Positions 15,238 to 23,860 are shown, counted from the first letter of the stretch. The stretch is 32,872 nucleotides of DNA from Paracoccaceae bacterium (GCA_011389685.1 JAABTV010000024.1:1-32872); one strand, 5' to 3'. The notes: generated by a model from the letters alone, not told the origin. Numbers and translations are program-made.

Positions 15238-16170
15238 ATGACGTCCCAAACGGCCAGACCCCGCAGTTTCCAGGACATCATCCTGCGGCTCCAATCCTAC
15301 TGGGCCGAGCAGGGCTGCGCGATCATGCAGCCCTATGACATGGAGGTCGGCGCCGGCACCTTCCACCCCGCCACCACCCTGCGCAGCCTCGGCACACGCC
15401 CCTGGGCCGCCGCCTATGTCCAGCCCTCGCGCCGCCCCACCGACGGGCGCTATGGCGAGAACCCCAACCGGCTCCAGCATTATTACCAGTATCAGGTGCT
15501 GATCAAACCCAGCCCCCCCGACCTTCAGGACCTCTATCTCGGCTCGCTCAAGGCGATCGGCATCGACATGGCCCTGCACGACATCCGCTTTGTCGAGGAC
15601 GACTGGGAATCCCCCACGCTCGGCGCTTGGGGCCTCGGGTGGGAGGTCTGGTGCGACGGCATGGAAGTCTCGCAATTCACCTATTTTCAACAGGTTGGCG
15701 GCCATGACTGCCACCCCGTCTCGGGTGAACTCACCTACGGTCTGGAACGGCTGGCGATGTATGTGCTGGGCATCGATCATGTGATGGACATGCCCTTCAA
15801 CGACCCCGACGCGCGCATCCCGCTTTCCTATGGCGACGTGTTCCGCCAGACCGAAGAGGAGTATTCGCGCTGGAATTTCGACATCGCCGATACCGACATC
15901 CTCTTGCGCCATTTCCAGGAGGCCGAGGCAGAATGCGAGGCGATCCTGACGCAGGCACACCACGACCCCAAGACCGATAAGCGCATCGTCATGGCCCACC
16001 CGGCCTATGACCAATGCATCAAGGCCAGCCACATCTTCAACCTGCTCGACGCGCGCGGGGTGATCTCGGTCACCGAACGCCAGGCCTATATCGGCCGCGT
16101 GCGCGCGCTGGCCCGCAAATGCGCCGACGCCTTCGTGCTGACCGAGGCTGGGGGGTATCCCGCGCCATGA
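15238..16170 (+). CDS. glyQ: Glycyl-tRNA synthetase alpha subunit
   Basis: A 310-residue catalytic alpha subunit of the bacterial alpha2beta2 glycyl-tRNA synthetase. Signature stretches: [77 protein letters not shown], and [19 protein letters not shown]. Length is typical (about 300). The ATG at 15238 has AAGAGG upstream. The stop overlaps the ATG of the next gene (ATGA), so translation of the small anchored protein and then glyS is coupled to it. Confidence 0.98.
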   Translation: MTSQTARPRSFQDIILRLQSYWAEQGCAIMQPYDMEVGAGTFHPATTLRSLGTRPWAAAYVQPSRRPTDGRYGENPNRLQHYYQYQVLIKPSPPDLQDLYLGSLKAIGIDMALHDIRFVEDDWESPTLGAWGLGWEVWCDGMEVSQFTYFQQVGGHDCHPVSGELTYGLERLAMYVLGIDHVMDMPFNDPDARIPLSYGDVFRQTEEEYSRWNFDIADTDILLRHFQEAEAECEAILTQAHHDPKTDKRIVMAHPAYDQCIKASHIFNLLDARGVISVTERQAYIGRVRALARKCADAFVLTEAGGYPAP

Positions 16171-16694
16171 GCGGCAAGATCATCGCAGGCTTCATCGTCA
16201 TTGTCTCGCTCCTCGCGGGGGCGGCGATCTATTACCTCCAGGTCTACGCCTTCTACGAAGAGGTGACGCCCAGCGGCACCGGTGACGTGATGCTCACGGA
16301 CAGCGCCACCGGCACGCCCGAACCCATCGCCTATGATGATTTCCGCGCCATCAATGCCGACAGCTCGCCCATTCGCTACCGCGCCTGCTTCACCACCTCG
16401 CTTGGCCTCGATGCGCTGCGCGCGCGCTATCAACCCTATGCCGACCCCGAACCGCTGGTCGCTCCCGGCTGGTTCTCATGCTTTGACGCCGGGGAAGTCG
16501 GCGCCGCCCTCGAAACCGGCGCGGCCCATGCCTTCCTCGGCACCGCCAATATCGAATACGGCATCGACAGGGTGGTCGCCGTCATGTCCGACGGGCGCGG
16601 CTTTGTCTGGCACCAGATCAACCATTGCGGCGAAGTGGTCTTCGACGGCCGCCCCACACCCGAAGACTGCCCCCCAAAAGAGCAAGGCAACTGA
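16167..16694 (+). CDS. Small membrane-anchored protein between glyQ and glyS (DUF6446-like)
   Basis: A 175-residue protein with one N-terminal membrane segment ([25 protein letters not shown] is its core region) and an outside domain with three cysteines ([26 protein letters not shown]) and aromatic-rich strands. It matches what I recall as the DUF6446 family of Rhodobacterales, found at this same position; I cannot confirm the identifier here. No function is known. ATG overlaps the glyQ stop, and glyS begins one base after its own stop (TGA c ATG), so it is embedded in the synthetase operon. The link to aminoacylation may be only positional. Confidence 0.8.
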   Translation: MSGKIIAGFIVIVSLLAGAAIYYLQVYAFYEEVTPSGTGDVMLTDSATGTPEPIAYDDFRAINADSSPIRYRACFTTSLGLDALRARYQPYADPEPLVAPGWFSCFDAGEVGAALETGAAHAFLGTANIEYGIDRVVAVMSDGRGFVWHQINHCGEVVFDGRPTPEDCPPKEQGN

Positions 16695-16695
16695 C

Positions 16696-18864
16696 ATGCC
16701 CAACCTCCTGATCGAGCTTTTCTCCGAGGAAATCCCCGCGCGGATGCAGGCCCGCGCGGCGCAGGATCTGCAAAAGCGCATGACCGATGGGTTGGTCGAG
16801 GCGGGGCTGACCTATGGCGGTGCACGGGCCTTTTCCACGCCGCGCCGCATCGCCCTCGCCATCGAGGACCTGCTCGCGGCAAGCCCCACAATCCGCGAGG
16901 AACGCAAGGGCCCGCGCACCGACGCCCCCGACAAGGCGATCGAGGGCTTTCTGCGCGGCGCCGGCCTCACCCGCGATCAGCTTGAACAACGCGACACCCC
17001 CAAGGGCGCGGTCTATTTCGCCACCATCGAGAAACCGGGCCGCCCCGCCGCGGCCATCGTCGCCGAGGTTCTGGAACAGACCATCCGCAATTTCCCCTGG
17101 CCCAAGTCGATGCGCTGGGGCGAAGGCAGCCTGCGCTGGGTCCGCCCGCTGCATTCGATCCTCTGTATCCTCAGCACCGAGGAAGGCGCCGAGACCGTCC
17201 CCTTCGAAATCGACGGCATCACCGCCGGCAACACCACGCGCGGCCACCGCTTCATGGGCGCCGCACCCTTCGCGGTGACGGGCTTCGACGACTACGCCGC
17301 GAAACTCAAACGCGCCCATGTCATCCTCGACGCCGAGGAGCGCGCCGGCCACATCCTGCATGAGGCGCAAAACCGCGCCTTCGCCTCCGGCTTCGAACTG
17401 TTCGAGGATCGCGGGCTGCTCGCCGAGGTGGCGGGGCTCGTGGAATGGCCCGTGGTGCTGATGGGCGAGATCGGCGCCGATTTCCTCGACCTGCCGCCCG
17501 AGGTGCTGCAAACCAGCATGCGCGAACACCAGAAATTCTTCTCGCTGCGCAACCCCAAGACGGGCCGCATCGAACGCTTCATCACCGTCGCCAATATCGA
17601 AACGCCCGACCATGGCGCCACCATCCTTGCGGGCAATCAAAAGGTGCTGGCGGCCCGGCTCAGTGACGCGAAATTCTTCTGGGAAAACGACCTGCGCACC
17701 ATCCGCGAAAAGGGACTCGAAGGCATGGCTGCGGGCCTCTCCGACGTGACCTTCCACAACAAGCTGGGCAGCCAGGCCGACCGCATCAAGCGCATCGAGG
17801 CGCTGGCCCGCGAGATCGCCCCCATGGTCGGCGCCAAACCCGACCTCGCCGCCGAGGCCGCCCGCGTGGCCAAGGCCGACCTGCAATCCGAAATGGTCGG
17901 CGAATTCCCCGAATTGCAGGGCGTGATGGGCCGCTATTACGCGCAGGCCGCAGGCCATGACGACGGCGTGCCGGAAGCCTGCGAAGAGCACTACAAACCC
18001 CTCGGCCCCGGCGACGCCGTCCCCACGAACCCCGTCAGCGTCGCCGTGGCGCTGGCCGACAAGATCGACACGCTCACCGGCTTCTGGGCCATCGACGAGA
18101 AACCCACCGGCTCGAAAGACCCTTACGCGCTGCGCCGCGCGGCCTTGGGGGTGATCCGGTTGGTGTTGGGGAATGGGTTGCGGGTGAGCATTGCGGATAT
18201 TGCTGAAAAAGCACTCGGGCGGTCGGTGTTCGCGCGCGAAATCGCCATTGCGCGGCAGGACGACCAACCCTTTATGGCGGATGATCTTGAACGGAATTTT
18301 CCGAATGCTTCGATTCCAGGGGAAGATAGCGAAAAGGTTCCCGACCTCCTCGCCTTCATCCACGACCGCCTCAAAGTCCACCTGCGTGACGAGGGCATCC
18401 GCCATGACGTGATCGACGCCTGCCTTGCCATGGAGGGCAATGACGATCTCACCCTTCTGGTCAACCGCGCCGAGGCGCTGTCGGCGTTCCTGAAAACCGA
18501 CGACGGCGACAACCTGCTTCAGGGCTTCAAGCGGGCCAACAACATCCTCACCCAAGCCGAGGAAAAGGACGGTGTGGAATATTCCTTCGGCGCGGACGTG
18601 AAATTCGCCGAGACCGACGAGGAAAAGGCCCTCTTCGCCGCGCTCGACAGTGCCGAGCCCGAGATCGCCAGCGCCATGAAGGCCGAGGATTTCGCCGCCG
18701 CCATGGCCGCCATGGCCCAGCTGCGCGCCCCCACCGATGCGTTTTTCGAGGCGGTGCAGGTCAATGCCGAGAACGAGGTGCTGCGCCGTAACCGCCTCAA
18801 CCTGCTGAGCCGCATCCGCACCCTCTGCCTCTCGGTCGCCGACCTTACCCGCATCCAGGGCTGA
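16696..18864 (+). CDS. glyS: Glycyl-tRNA synthetase beta subunit
   Basis: A 722-residue beta subunit, which binds and positions tRNA-Gly. Family features: N-terminal LLIELFSEEIPARM, WPKSMRWGEGSLRWVRPLHSI near 135, SMREHQKFFSLRN near 275, LSDAKFFWENDL, the HD-like region with VGEFPELQGVMGRYYA, GSKDPYALRRAALGVIRL, and the C-terminal DALR-type region ending RRNRLNLLSRIRTLCLSVADL. It is slightly longer than E. coli GlyS (about 690). Between about 18145 and 18330 codon choice changes: many codons end in T or A (ATT, GCT, GAA, AAT, TTT), unlike the rest, and 18241-18300 has 31 G+C of 60 by hand count. The frame stays open and the protein is intact. Confidence 0.97.
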   Translation: MPNLLIELFSEEIPARMQARAAQDLQKRMTDGLVEAGLTYGGARAFSTPRRIALAIEDLLAASPTIREERKGPRTDAPDKAIEGFLRGAGLTRDQLEQRDTPKGAVYFATIEKPGRPAAAIVAEVLEQTIRNFPWPKSMRWGEGSLRWVRPLHSILCILSTEEGAETVPFEIDGITAGNTTRGHRFMGAAPFAVTGFDDYAAKLKRAHVILDAEERAGHILHEAQNRAFASGFELFEDRGLLAEVAGLVEWPVVLMGEIGADFLDLPPEVLQTSMREHQKFFSLRNPKTGRIERFITVANIETPDHGATILAGNQKVLAARLSDAKFFWENDLRTIREKGLEGMAAGLSDVTFHNKLGSQADRIKRIEALAREIAPMVGAKPDLAAEAARVAKADLQSEMVGEFPELQGVMGRYYAQAAGHDDGVPEACEEHYKPLGPGDAVPTNPVSVAVALADKIDTLTGFWAIDEKPTGSKDPYALRRAALGVIRLVLGNGLRVSIADIAEKALGRSVFAREIAIARQDDQPFMADDLERNFPNASIPGEDSEKVPDLLAFIHDRLKVHLRDEGIRHDVIDACLAMEGNDDLTLLVNRAEALSAFLKTDDGDNLLQGFKRANNILTQAEEKDGVEYSFGADVKFAETDEEKALFAALDSAEPEIASAMKAEDFAAAMAAMAQLRAPTDAFFEAVQVNAENEVLRRNRLNLLSRIRTLCLSVADLTRIQG

Positions 18865-18877
18865 GACCGGCCCCGGG

Positions 18878-18899
18878 CTTCATCTTGCCCCAAATACTC
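18878..18899 (+). repeat. Copy 3 of the 3'-flank motif
   Basis: CTTCATCTTGCC (18878-18889), 2-nt gap, AAATACTC (18892-18899), 14 nt after the glyS stop on the same strand. The CATCTTG of this copy could also pair with the CAAGATG at 18912-18918 in the hairpin that follows. Confidence 0.7.
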
Positions 18900-18911
18900 C
18901 GGGGGTAGCGA

Positions 18912-18952
18912 CAAGATGCCTTGGCATCTTGCGCATCGGGGGCTGGCCCCCG
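18912..18952. terminator. Double hairpin between convergent glyS and ABM gene
   Basis: Two perfect inverted repeats in tandem: CAAGATGCC (18912-18920) with GGCATCTTG (18923-18931), and CGGGGGC (18937-18943) with GCCCCCG (18946-18952). No T-tract follows on either strand. They lie in the 113-bp gap between two convergent genes, where a bidirectional stop or mRNA 3'-end protecting structure is expected. Confidence 0.5.
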
Positions 18953-18977
18953 TCACCCTCGCCTCCGCGCGCCCGGG

Positions 18978-19292
18978 TCAGGCGTCGCTCAGCACGTGGA
19001 TCACCCGGTCGGCCAGCATGTCCTTCACCGCCGCGCCATAGGCTTTCATATGCGGCGCCCCCGCATGGGCCTGCAGCGCCGCCATGCTCTGCCATTTCTC
19101 GACCACCGCGAACGTGTCGGGGCCAAGCGGTGTCTGGAACGCCCCGGCGCCCTCGGTATCCAACACCGCGCGATATTCGATGCAGCCGTCCTCGGCCTCG
19201 ACCGCCGGCACGTTGGCGCGGAACTTCTCCAGCACCGCGTCGCGCTGCCCGGGTTTGGCGGTGATGACCGCAAAGACGTGAACCATGCTCAT
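18978..19292 (-). CDS. ABM-domain protein (putative quinol monooxygenase, YgiN-like)
   Basis: A 104-residue protein with one antibiotic-biosynthesis-monooxygenase (ABM) domain: VHVFAVITAKPGQRDAVLEKF at the start, ED-GCIEYRAVLD in the middle, and FAVVEKWQSMAALQAHAGAPHMKAY near the end. Members are small dimeric alpha+beta-barrel proteins; some (YgiN) oxidise quinols, others only resemble them. Substrate unknown. ATG 19292 is preceded by GGAAGGG; a second ATG lies at 19286. It is convergent with glyS and divergent from the PPDK-like gene with a 126-bp gap. Confidence 0.88.
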   Translation of the reverse strand: MSMVHVFAVITAKPGQRDAVLEKFRANVPAVEAEDGCIEYRAVLDTEGAGAFQTPLGPDTFAVVEKWQSMAALQAHAGAPHMKAYGAAVKDMLADRVIHVLSDA

Positions 19293-19418
19293 GGCGTTTC
19301 CCTTCCTGTCTCGATCTGTCCAGCGCCGACCATGGGCCGGGCGGGCGCGGGGTTCAAGCTTTTGCTTGCCTGCCCCACGTCTGCGCGTATTCTGCGCCCC
19401 AAAGCAAAGGACGCCGCG

Positions 19419-21956
19419 TTGCAGCAAGACGACCCCCATATCACCCTGATCACCCCCACCGCACCGGTCGCGACCGCAACCCATGGCGGGCGGGCGAAAT
19501 GCCTGCAACGCCTGGTGCGGCTCGATCTGCCGGTGCCGCGCACCGTCGCGCTTTCCTTCGATGCGGTCCACCGCATCGCGGCGGGGCAGATGCCCGACAT
19601 GGACGATCTGCTCGCCCCGTTCGGCGACGCCGCCCTCTTGTGCGTGCGCCCCTCCTCGGAAGACCCCGATTGGGGCGGCCCGGGCGCGGTGCTCAATATC
19701 GGCATGAACGACGCGGTCCATGCCGATCTCGCCGACCGCCTCGGGCCCGAGGCCGCGGCCACGCTCTACCTGCGCTTCGTGCAATCCTATGCGATCCATG
19801 TCGCCCGGCTCGACCCCGACATGTTCGAAAGCATCAGAGATACCGGTCCCGGCGGCCTCGCCGAGGCGCTCGACGCCTATGAGGACGAGGCCGAGGAGGC
19901 GTTCCCGCAGGACCCCGCGGTGCAGCTTGCCGCCGTTCTGCGCTCGATGGCCCGCGCCTGGGAGGGTACGACCGCCCGGCTCCTGCGCCAGGCCAAGGGC
20001 GCGCCCGTCGACGCCGGGCTGGGCCTCGTGGTGCAGGAAATGGTCTTCGGCGTGGGGCAGGGCGAGTCTGGCTCCGGCGTGATCCAGCTTGTCAGCAGTC
20101 AGACCGGCCTGCCCCAGATCACCGGGCGCTACCTCTCGCAAAGCCAGGGCCGCGACGCGCTCCGGGGCGAGGCGTCGCTCTATCTCGAACGCGACCCGCG
20201 CGGTCCCTCTCTCGAAGAGCTGGCACCACAGGCCTTTGCCGACCTGATCGACTATACCAAGCTCATGCGCGTGAACCTGCGCGCCGAGATGCAGGCCGAG
20301 TTCACCATCGAGAACGGCAAGGTCTGGCTGCTCGACGGGGTGCGCGTGCCGCGCTCGACCCGCGCGGCCGTGCGCATCGCCGTGCAACTGGCCGAAGACG
20401 GGATCATCCCGCCGCAGGAGGCGCTGATGCGGGTCGACCCGCGCATGCTGAGCGAGCTTCTGCACCGCCAGGTCGACCCCGATGCCCCGCGCGACCGACT
20501 CGCCCACGGCATCGCCGCCAGCCCGGGCGCCGCGACCGGCCGGATCGTCTTTTCCGCCTCCGACGCCCAGGCCAGCGCCTCGCGCGATGAGCCCTGCATC
20601 CTGGTGCGCCGCGAAACCTCGCCCGAGGACATTCGCGGCATGCATGCCGCCGTCGCCGTGCTGACCGAACGCGGCGGCATGACCTCACATGCCGCCGTGA
20701 TCGGGCGCGGGCTGGGCCTGCCCTGCGTGGTGGGCGCGACAGAGCTGCGCTTCCACCTGCGCAAGAAGACGCTCACCGCCCCCGACGGGCGGGTGCTGCG
20801 CGCCGGCGACGTGATCACCGTCGACGGCACCTCGGGCGAGATCCTCGCTGGCGCCGCCCCGCTCCTGGAATCGGCGCAGGACGACACCTTCCGGACACTC
20901 ATGGGATGGGCGGACGCCGAACGCGACATCGCCGTGCGCGCCAATGCCGACACCCCCGCCGATGCGCTCACCGCGCGCAACTTCAAGGCCGAGGGCATCG
21001 GGTTGTGCCGGACCGAGCACATGTTCTTCGAGACCGACCGCCTGATCGTCATGCGCGAGATGATCTTTGCCAACACCGCGCAGGACCGGCGCGCGGCGCT
21101 GGAACGGCTGCTGCCGATGCAGCGCGCCGATTTCACCGAGCTGTTTCGCATCATGCAGGGCCAGCCGGTCTGCATCCGCCTGCTCGACCCGCCCCTGCAC
21201 GAGTTCCTGCCGCATGATCGCGCCGGCCATCGCGAACTGGCCGATGCGCTCGACCTGCCACTGTCGGACGTGACCCGCCGGGTCGAGGCCCTGAGCGAAT
21301 ACAACCCAATGCTGGGCATGCGCGGCGTGCGCCTCGGGATCACCGTGCCCGAGATCTACGACATGCAGGCCCGCGCCATCTTCGAGGCCACGATCGAGGC
21401 CAGCCGCGACGGTGCCCCGGTGGTGCCCGAGATCATGATCCCGCTGGTTTCCGCCAAGCGCGAGGTCGAACTGGTCAAGACCCATATCGACGCCGTCGCG
21501 GCGGCGGTGCGCAACGAGACCGGGCAGGATTTCGACTATCGCATCGGGGTCATGGTCGAAACGCCCCGCGCGGCGTTGCGCGCGGGCGATATCGCGCCGC
21601 ATTGCGCCTTCCTCAGCTTCGGCACCAACGACCTGACGCAGATGACCTATGGCCTGTCGCGCGACGACGCGGGCCGGTTCATGTCGACCTATGTGCAACA
21701 GGGCGTCTTCCCCGAGGACCCGTTCCACACCCTCGATCAGGAGGGCGTGGGCGAGCTCTTGTGCCTCGCCGCCGAACGCGGACGCGCGGCCCATCCCGAC
21801 CTGGTGCTGTCGATCTGTGGCGAACATGGCGGCAGCCCCGAATCAATCGACTTCTGCCGCGCAGCCGGATTCGACTATGTTTCCTGCTCGCCATTCCGCG
21901 TTCCCGTGGCGCGGCTTGCGGCGGCACAAATCGCCGTGCGCGACAAGATCGGGTAG
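19419..21956 (+). CDS. PPDK-like PEP-utilising protein with altered ATP site
   Basis: An 845-residue relative of pyruvate, phosphate dikinase. The phosphohistidine domain is intact (LTERGGMTSHAAVIGRG, His424), as is the PEP/pyruvate barrel: GIGLCRTEHMFF, CIRLLDPPLHEFLP, NPMLGMRGVRLG, GVMVETPRAA, SFGTNDLTQMTYG and SICGEHGG. The N-terminal ATP-grasp part is divergent. In Clostridium symbiosum PPDK, Asp321, Glu323 and Gln335 bind ATP; the aligned positions here are Gln292, Glu294 and Asp306, and the TRxPxTGE-type segment is also lost. It may not use ATP as PPDK does. The start is uncertain: TTG 19419 has AAAGG upstream and starts where homology begins; ATG 19332 would add 29 residues of unlikely sequence. 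It lies downstream of glyS, with the divergent ABM gene between them. Confidence 0.85.
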   Translation: MQQDDPHITLITPTAPVATATHGGRAKCLQRLVRLDLPVPRTVALSFDAVHRIAAGQMPDMDDLLAPFGDAALLCVRPSSEDPDWGGPGAVLNIGMNDAVHADLADRLGPEAAATLYLRFVQSYAIHVARLDPDMFESIRDTGPGGLAEALDAYEDEAEEAFPQDPAVQLAAVLRSMARAWEGTTARLLRQAKGAPVDAGLGLVVQEMVFGVGQGESGSGVIQLVSSQTGLPQITGRYLSQSQGRDALRGEASLYLERDPRGPSLEELAPQAFADLIDYTKLMRVNLRAEMQAEFTIENGKVWLLDGVRVPRSTRAAVRIAVQLAEDGIIPPQEALMRVDPRMLSELLHRQVDPDAPRDRLAHGIAASPGAATGRIVFSASDAQASASRDEPCILVRRETSPEDIRGMHAAVAVLTERGGMTSHAAVIGRGLGLPCVVGATELRFHLRKKTLTAPDGRVLRAGDVITVDGTSGEILAGAAPLLESAQDDTFRTLMGWADAERDIAVRANADTPADALTARNFKAEGIGLCRTEHMFFETDRLIVMREMIFANTAQDRRAALERLLPMQRADFTELFRIMQGQPVCIRLLDPPLHEFLPHDRAGHRELADALDLPLSDVTRRVEALSEYNPMLGMRGVRLGITVPEIYDMQARAIFEATIEASRDGAPVVPEIMIPLVSAKREVELVKTHIDAVAAAVRNETGQDFDYRIGVMVETPRAALRAGDIAPHCAFLSFGTNDLTQMTYGLSRDDAGRFMSTYVQQGVFPEDPFHTLDQEGVGELLCLAAERGRAAHPDLVLSICGEHGGSPESIDFCRAAGFDYVSCSPFRVPVARLAAAQIAVRDKIG

Positions 21957-22010
21957 AACCGCCACCCCCAGCAGGCCATATCCTGCGCCTTGGGATAAGG
22001 ATTGGGCAGA

Positions 22011-22047
22011 TTTGCCACACTGCGCCATTTCGCCCATGGCGGGCAAA
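22011..22047. other. Nested inverted repeat after the PPDK-like gene
   Basis: TTTGCC (22011-22016) pairs with GGCAAA (22042-22047), and inside them GCCAT (22024-22028) pairs with ATGGC (22036-22040). It lies 55 bp after the PPDK-like stop and 93 bp before the next start. There is no T-tract, so it could be a Rho-type end structure or an operator for the cell-wall hydrolase. Confidence 0.35.
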
Positions 22048-22095
22048 CTGGACCTTTGCAAAGAAATTGAATAAAAAACCGGCTGTTATGAATCC

Positions 22096-22118
22096 AAGTT
22101 CATGTTTTCGGTGAACTT
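22096..22118. promoter_or_regulatory. AAGTTCA-N9-TGAACTT palindrome upstream of the cell-wall hydrolase
   Basis: Perfect 7-bp arms with a 9-bp centre, 22 nt before the ATG at 22140. A regulator half-site spacing of 16 bp is compatible with a dimeric protein, and an RNA hairpin in the leader is the alternative. The region just upstream (22060-22092) is AT-rich and could hold the promoter, but I see no convincing -35/-10 pair. Confidence 0.35.
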
Positions 22119-22139
22119 CGTCACCTGGGGATATCTGTC

Positions 22140-22754
22140 ATGTCTTTGCTGCCTGCCGTTTTCGTGGCCCTGTTCGCCGCGGTACCCGCCTTGGCCGACA
22201 CCACGGTCAAGCAACTCCTGACCAAGGAAAAGCGCGCTCTCGCGTCGCTTTCCTTGATGCAGGCCAGGAGACTGTTCGACCCGGCGTCGGCCTCCGCACG
22301 GCTCTACTCGGGCGAGTGGCTCGCCGCGCAGCCCCGCGTCAAGGGCGGGCCGCAATGGCGTTGCTTGGCCGAGGCGCTCTATTTCGAAGCCCGGGGCGAG
22401 ACCGTGAAAGGCCAGTTCGCGGTCGCCGAGGTGATCCTGAACCGGGTCGACAACCCGAACTATCCCGACACGGTGTGCAGCGTGGTCGGTCAGGGCACGG
22501 GCCGGAAACATGCTTGCCAGTTCTCCTATAACTGCAATGGCAAGAAGAACACGATCAACGAGCCGAACGCCTTTGCCCGGGTCGGCAAGGTCGCCAAGGT
22601 CATGGTGGATGGCGCGCCGCGCGCACTGACCAAGGGGGCGACCCATTTTCATACCAAGGCGGTCAATCCGCGCTGGGCGCGCAAGTTTCCGCGCACCGCC
22701 ACGATCGGGTTTCACCATTTCTACCGCCAGCCGACGCGCCTGTCGCGGAACTGA
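22140..22754 (+). CDS. SleB-type cell wall hydrolase
   Basis: A 204-residue exported protein. A signal peptide ends at PALA-DT (about residue 20). The domain from about 75 onward is the Hydrolase_2/SleB fold: CLAEALYFEARGET with the catalytic glutamate, FAVAEVILNRVDNPNYPDTVCSVV, CQFSYNCNG and a C-terminal ATHFHTKAVNPRW. SleB-type enzymes are lytic transglycosylases acting on peptidoglycan; in non-spore-formers they serve wall remodelling. Two cysteine pairs suggest disulfides in the periplasm. ATG 22140 gives the best signal peptide; the ribosome site is a weak GGGGAT. Confidence 0.92.
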   Translation: MSLLPAVFVALFAAVPALADTTVKQLLTKEKRALASLSLMQARRLFDPASASARLYSGEWLAAQPRVKGGPQWRCLAEALYFEARGETVKGQFAVAEVILNRVDNPNYPDTVCSVVGQGTGRKHACQFSYNCNGKKNTINEPNAFARVGKVAKVMVDGAPRALTKGATHFHTKAVNPRWARKFPRTATIGFHHFYRQPTRLSRN

Positions 22755-22927
22755 GCACGCGCGGCACCCACCCTTCGGACGACGGCGCGCGGCGCCGGCA
22801 AGATCGTGCCCGCCATGCCGCAAAACGTGGCTTTCGTGCCGCGCCTCATCCTGATATGCGCGCCCGGCACGGCTAAACTGGCCTCCAGTATCCGCACCCC
22901 AAGCCGCCGCCCCGGAGGGCTCAGGCC

Positions 22928-23860
22928 ATGAGCAACGAAATCCAACTCGCATTCGCCCATCCCGATGCGCGCGCCCGCGCCACGGGCGGTGAGCAACCGC
23001 ATGACCGGATCTCGCTGCGCGATCACGTGGTCGAGGTCGAGATCGGCGCCTTCCAGTCCGAGCGCGGCAAGACCCAGCGTGTGCAGTTCAACATCGTGGT
23101 CGAGGTGCGCCCCCTCGACAGCCTGATCGACGATGATGTCGACCGCATCCTCAGCTATGACAAGGTGACCGAGGCGATTGCCACCGAACTGGCCGCCGAA
23201 CGCCTGAACCTGCTCGAAACGCTGGCCGAACGCATCGCCGAACGCATCCTTTTCGAACCGCAGGCCGAGCGAGTCTTCGTGCGGGTCGAGAAGCTCGACC
23301 GTGGCCCCGGCGCGCTGGGCGTCGAGATCGTGCGCTCCAAGGGCGACCCGGCCCTGTTCACCGCCCCGCCCGAACCGGGCAAGGTGCCGCATCCCCGGGT
23401 CGTGTACCTCTCGAACGCCGCGATTGCCGCACCGCATCTCTGCGCATGGCTCGACCAGCTTGAAGTGGGCGCGCATCCGGTGCTGCTCTGCGTCGGTCCC
23501 TCCGATCTTGCCGTCCCGCGCACCGGCCACGCCATGACCCAAAGGCGCATCGACCTGCTGGCCATCGAACAGAACGCATGGGTGCTCGCGGCGCGCGATC
23601 CGCGCTGCGTCGTGGTCGAAACCCGCACCGAACTGGACTGGGCCATGAAACACGGCCAGATCAGCGTCTGGGCCCCGTCCAAGATCGTGCTCGACGCGGT
23701 CGACGGTCCCTCGGCCAAGGGCGGCGACGCGGTGGCGCTGGCGCTCTGGTTTGCGCGGGCGATGCAGGCGACCTCGTTCCTCGCGATCGGCGAATCCCTG
23801 CCGGAAACGCCCGCCGACCTGCCCGGGCGCAGCCTGCCGGTCGACGCAATACGGCTCTGA
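22928..23860 (+). CDS. folB: Dihydroneopterin aldolase with extra C-terminal domain
   Basis: A 310-residue protein. Residues about 25-135 are a dihydroneopterin aldolase domain (ISLRDHVVEVEIGAFQSERGKTQRVQFNIVVEV is its opening region; then SYDKVTEAI, NLLETLAERIAERIL and VFVRVEKLD), which yields 6-hydroxymethyl-dihydropterin for folate. Usual FolB is about 120 residues, so about 175 C-terminal residues are extra. They contain VVYLSNAAIAAPHLCAWL and WAPSKIVLDAVDGPSAKGGD followed by AVALALWFARAM, which faintly recall the C-terminal half of amino-acid-kinase-fold proteins (the SWDVTSDSLAAWLA region). I do not assign a reaction to it. ATG has GGAGGG 8 nt upstream. folP follows after 39 bp. Confidence 0.9.
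   Translation: MSNEIQLAFAHPDARARATGGEQPHDRISLRDHVVEVEIGAFQSERGKTQRVQFNIVVEVRPLDSLIDDDVDRILSYDKVTEAIATELAAERLNLLETLAERIAERILFEPQAERVFVRVEKLDRGPGALGVEIVRSKGDPALFTAPPEPGKVPHPRVVYLSNAAIAAPHLCAWLDQLEVGAHPVLLCVGPSDLAVPRTGHAMTQRRIDLLAIEQNAWVLAARDPRCVVVETRTELDWAMKHGQISVWAPSKIVLDAVDGPSAKGGDAVALALWFARAMQATSFLAIGESLPETPADLPGRSLPVDAIRL

Noticed and set aside
16618..18555. Long minus-strand open frame across glyS
   Set aside because: Same cause: antisense of a real synthetase gene, no domain recognisable.
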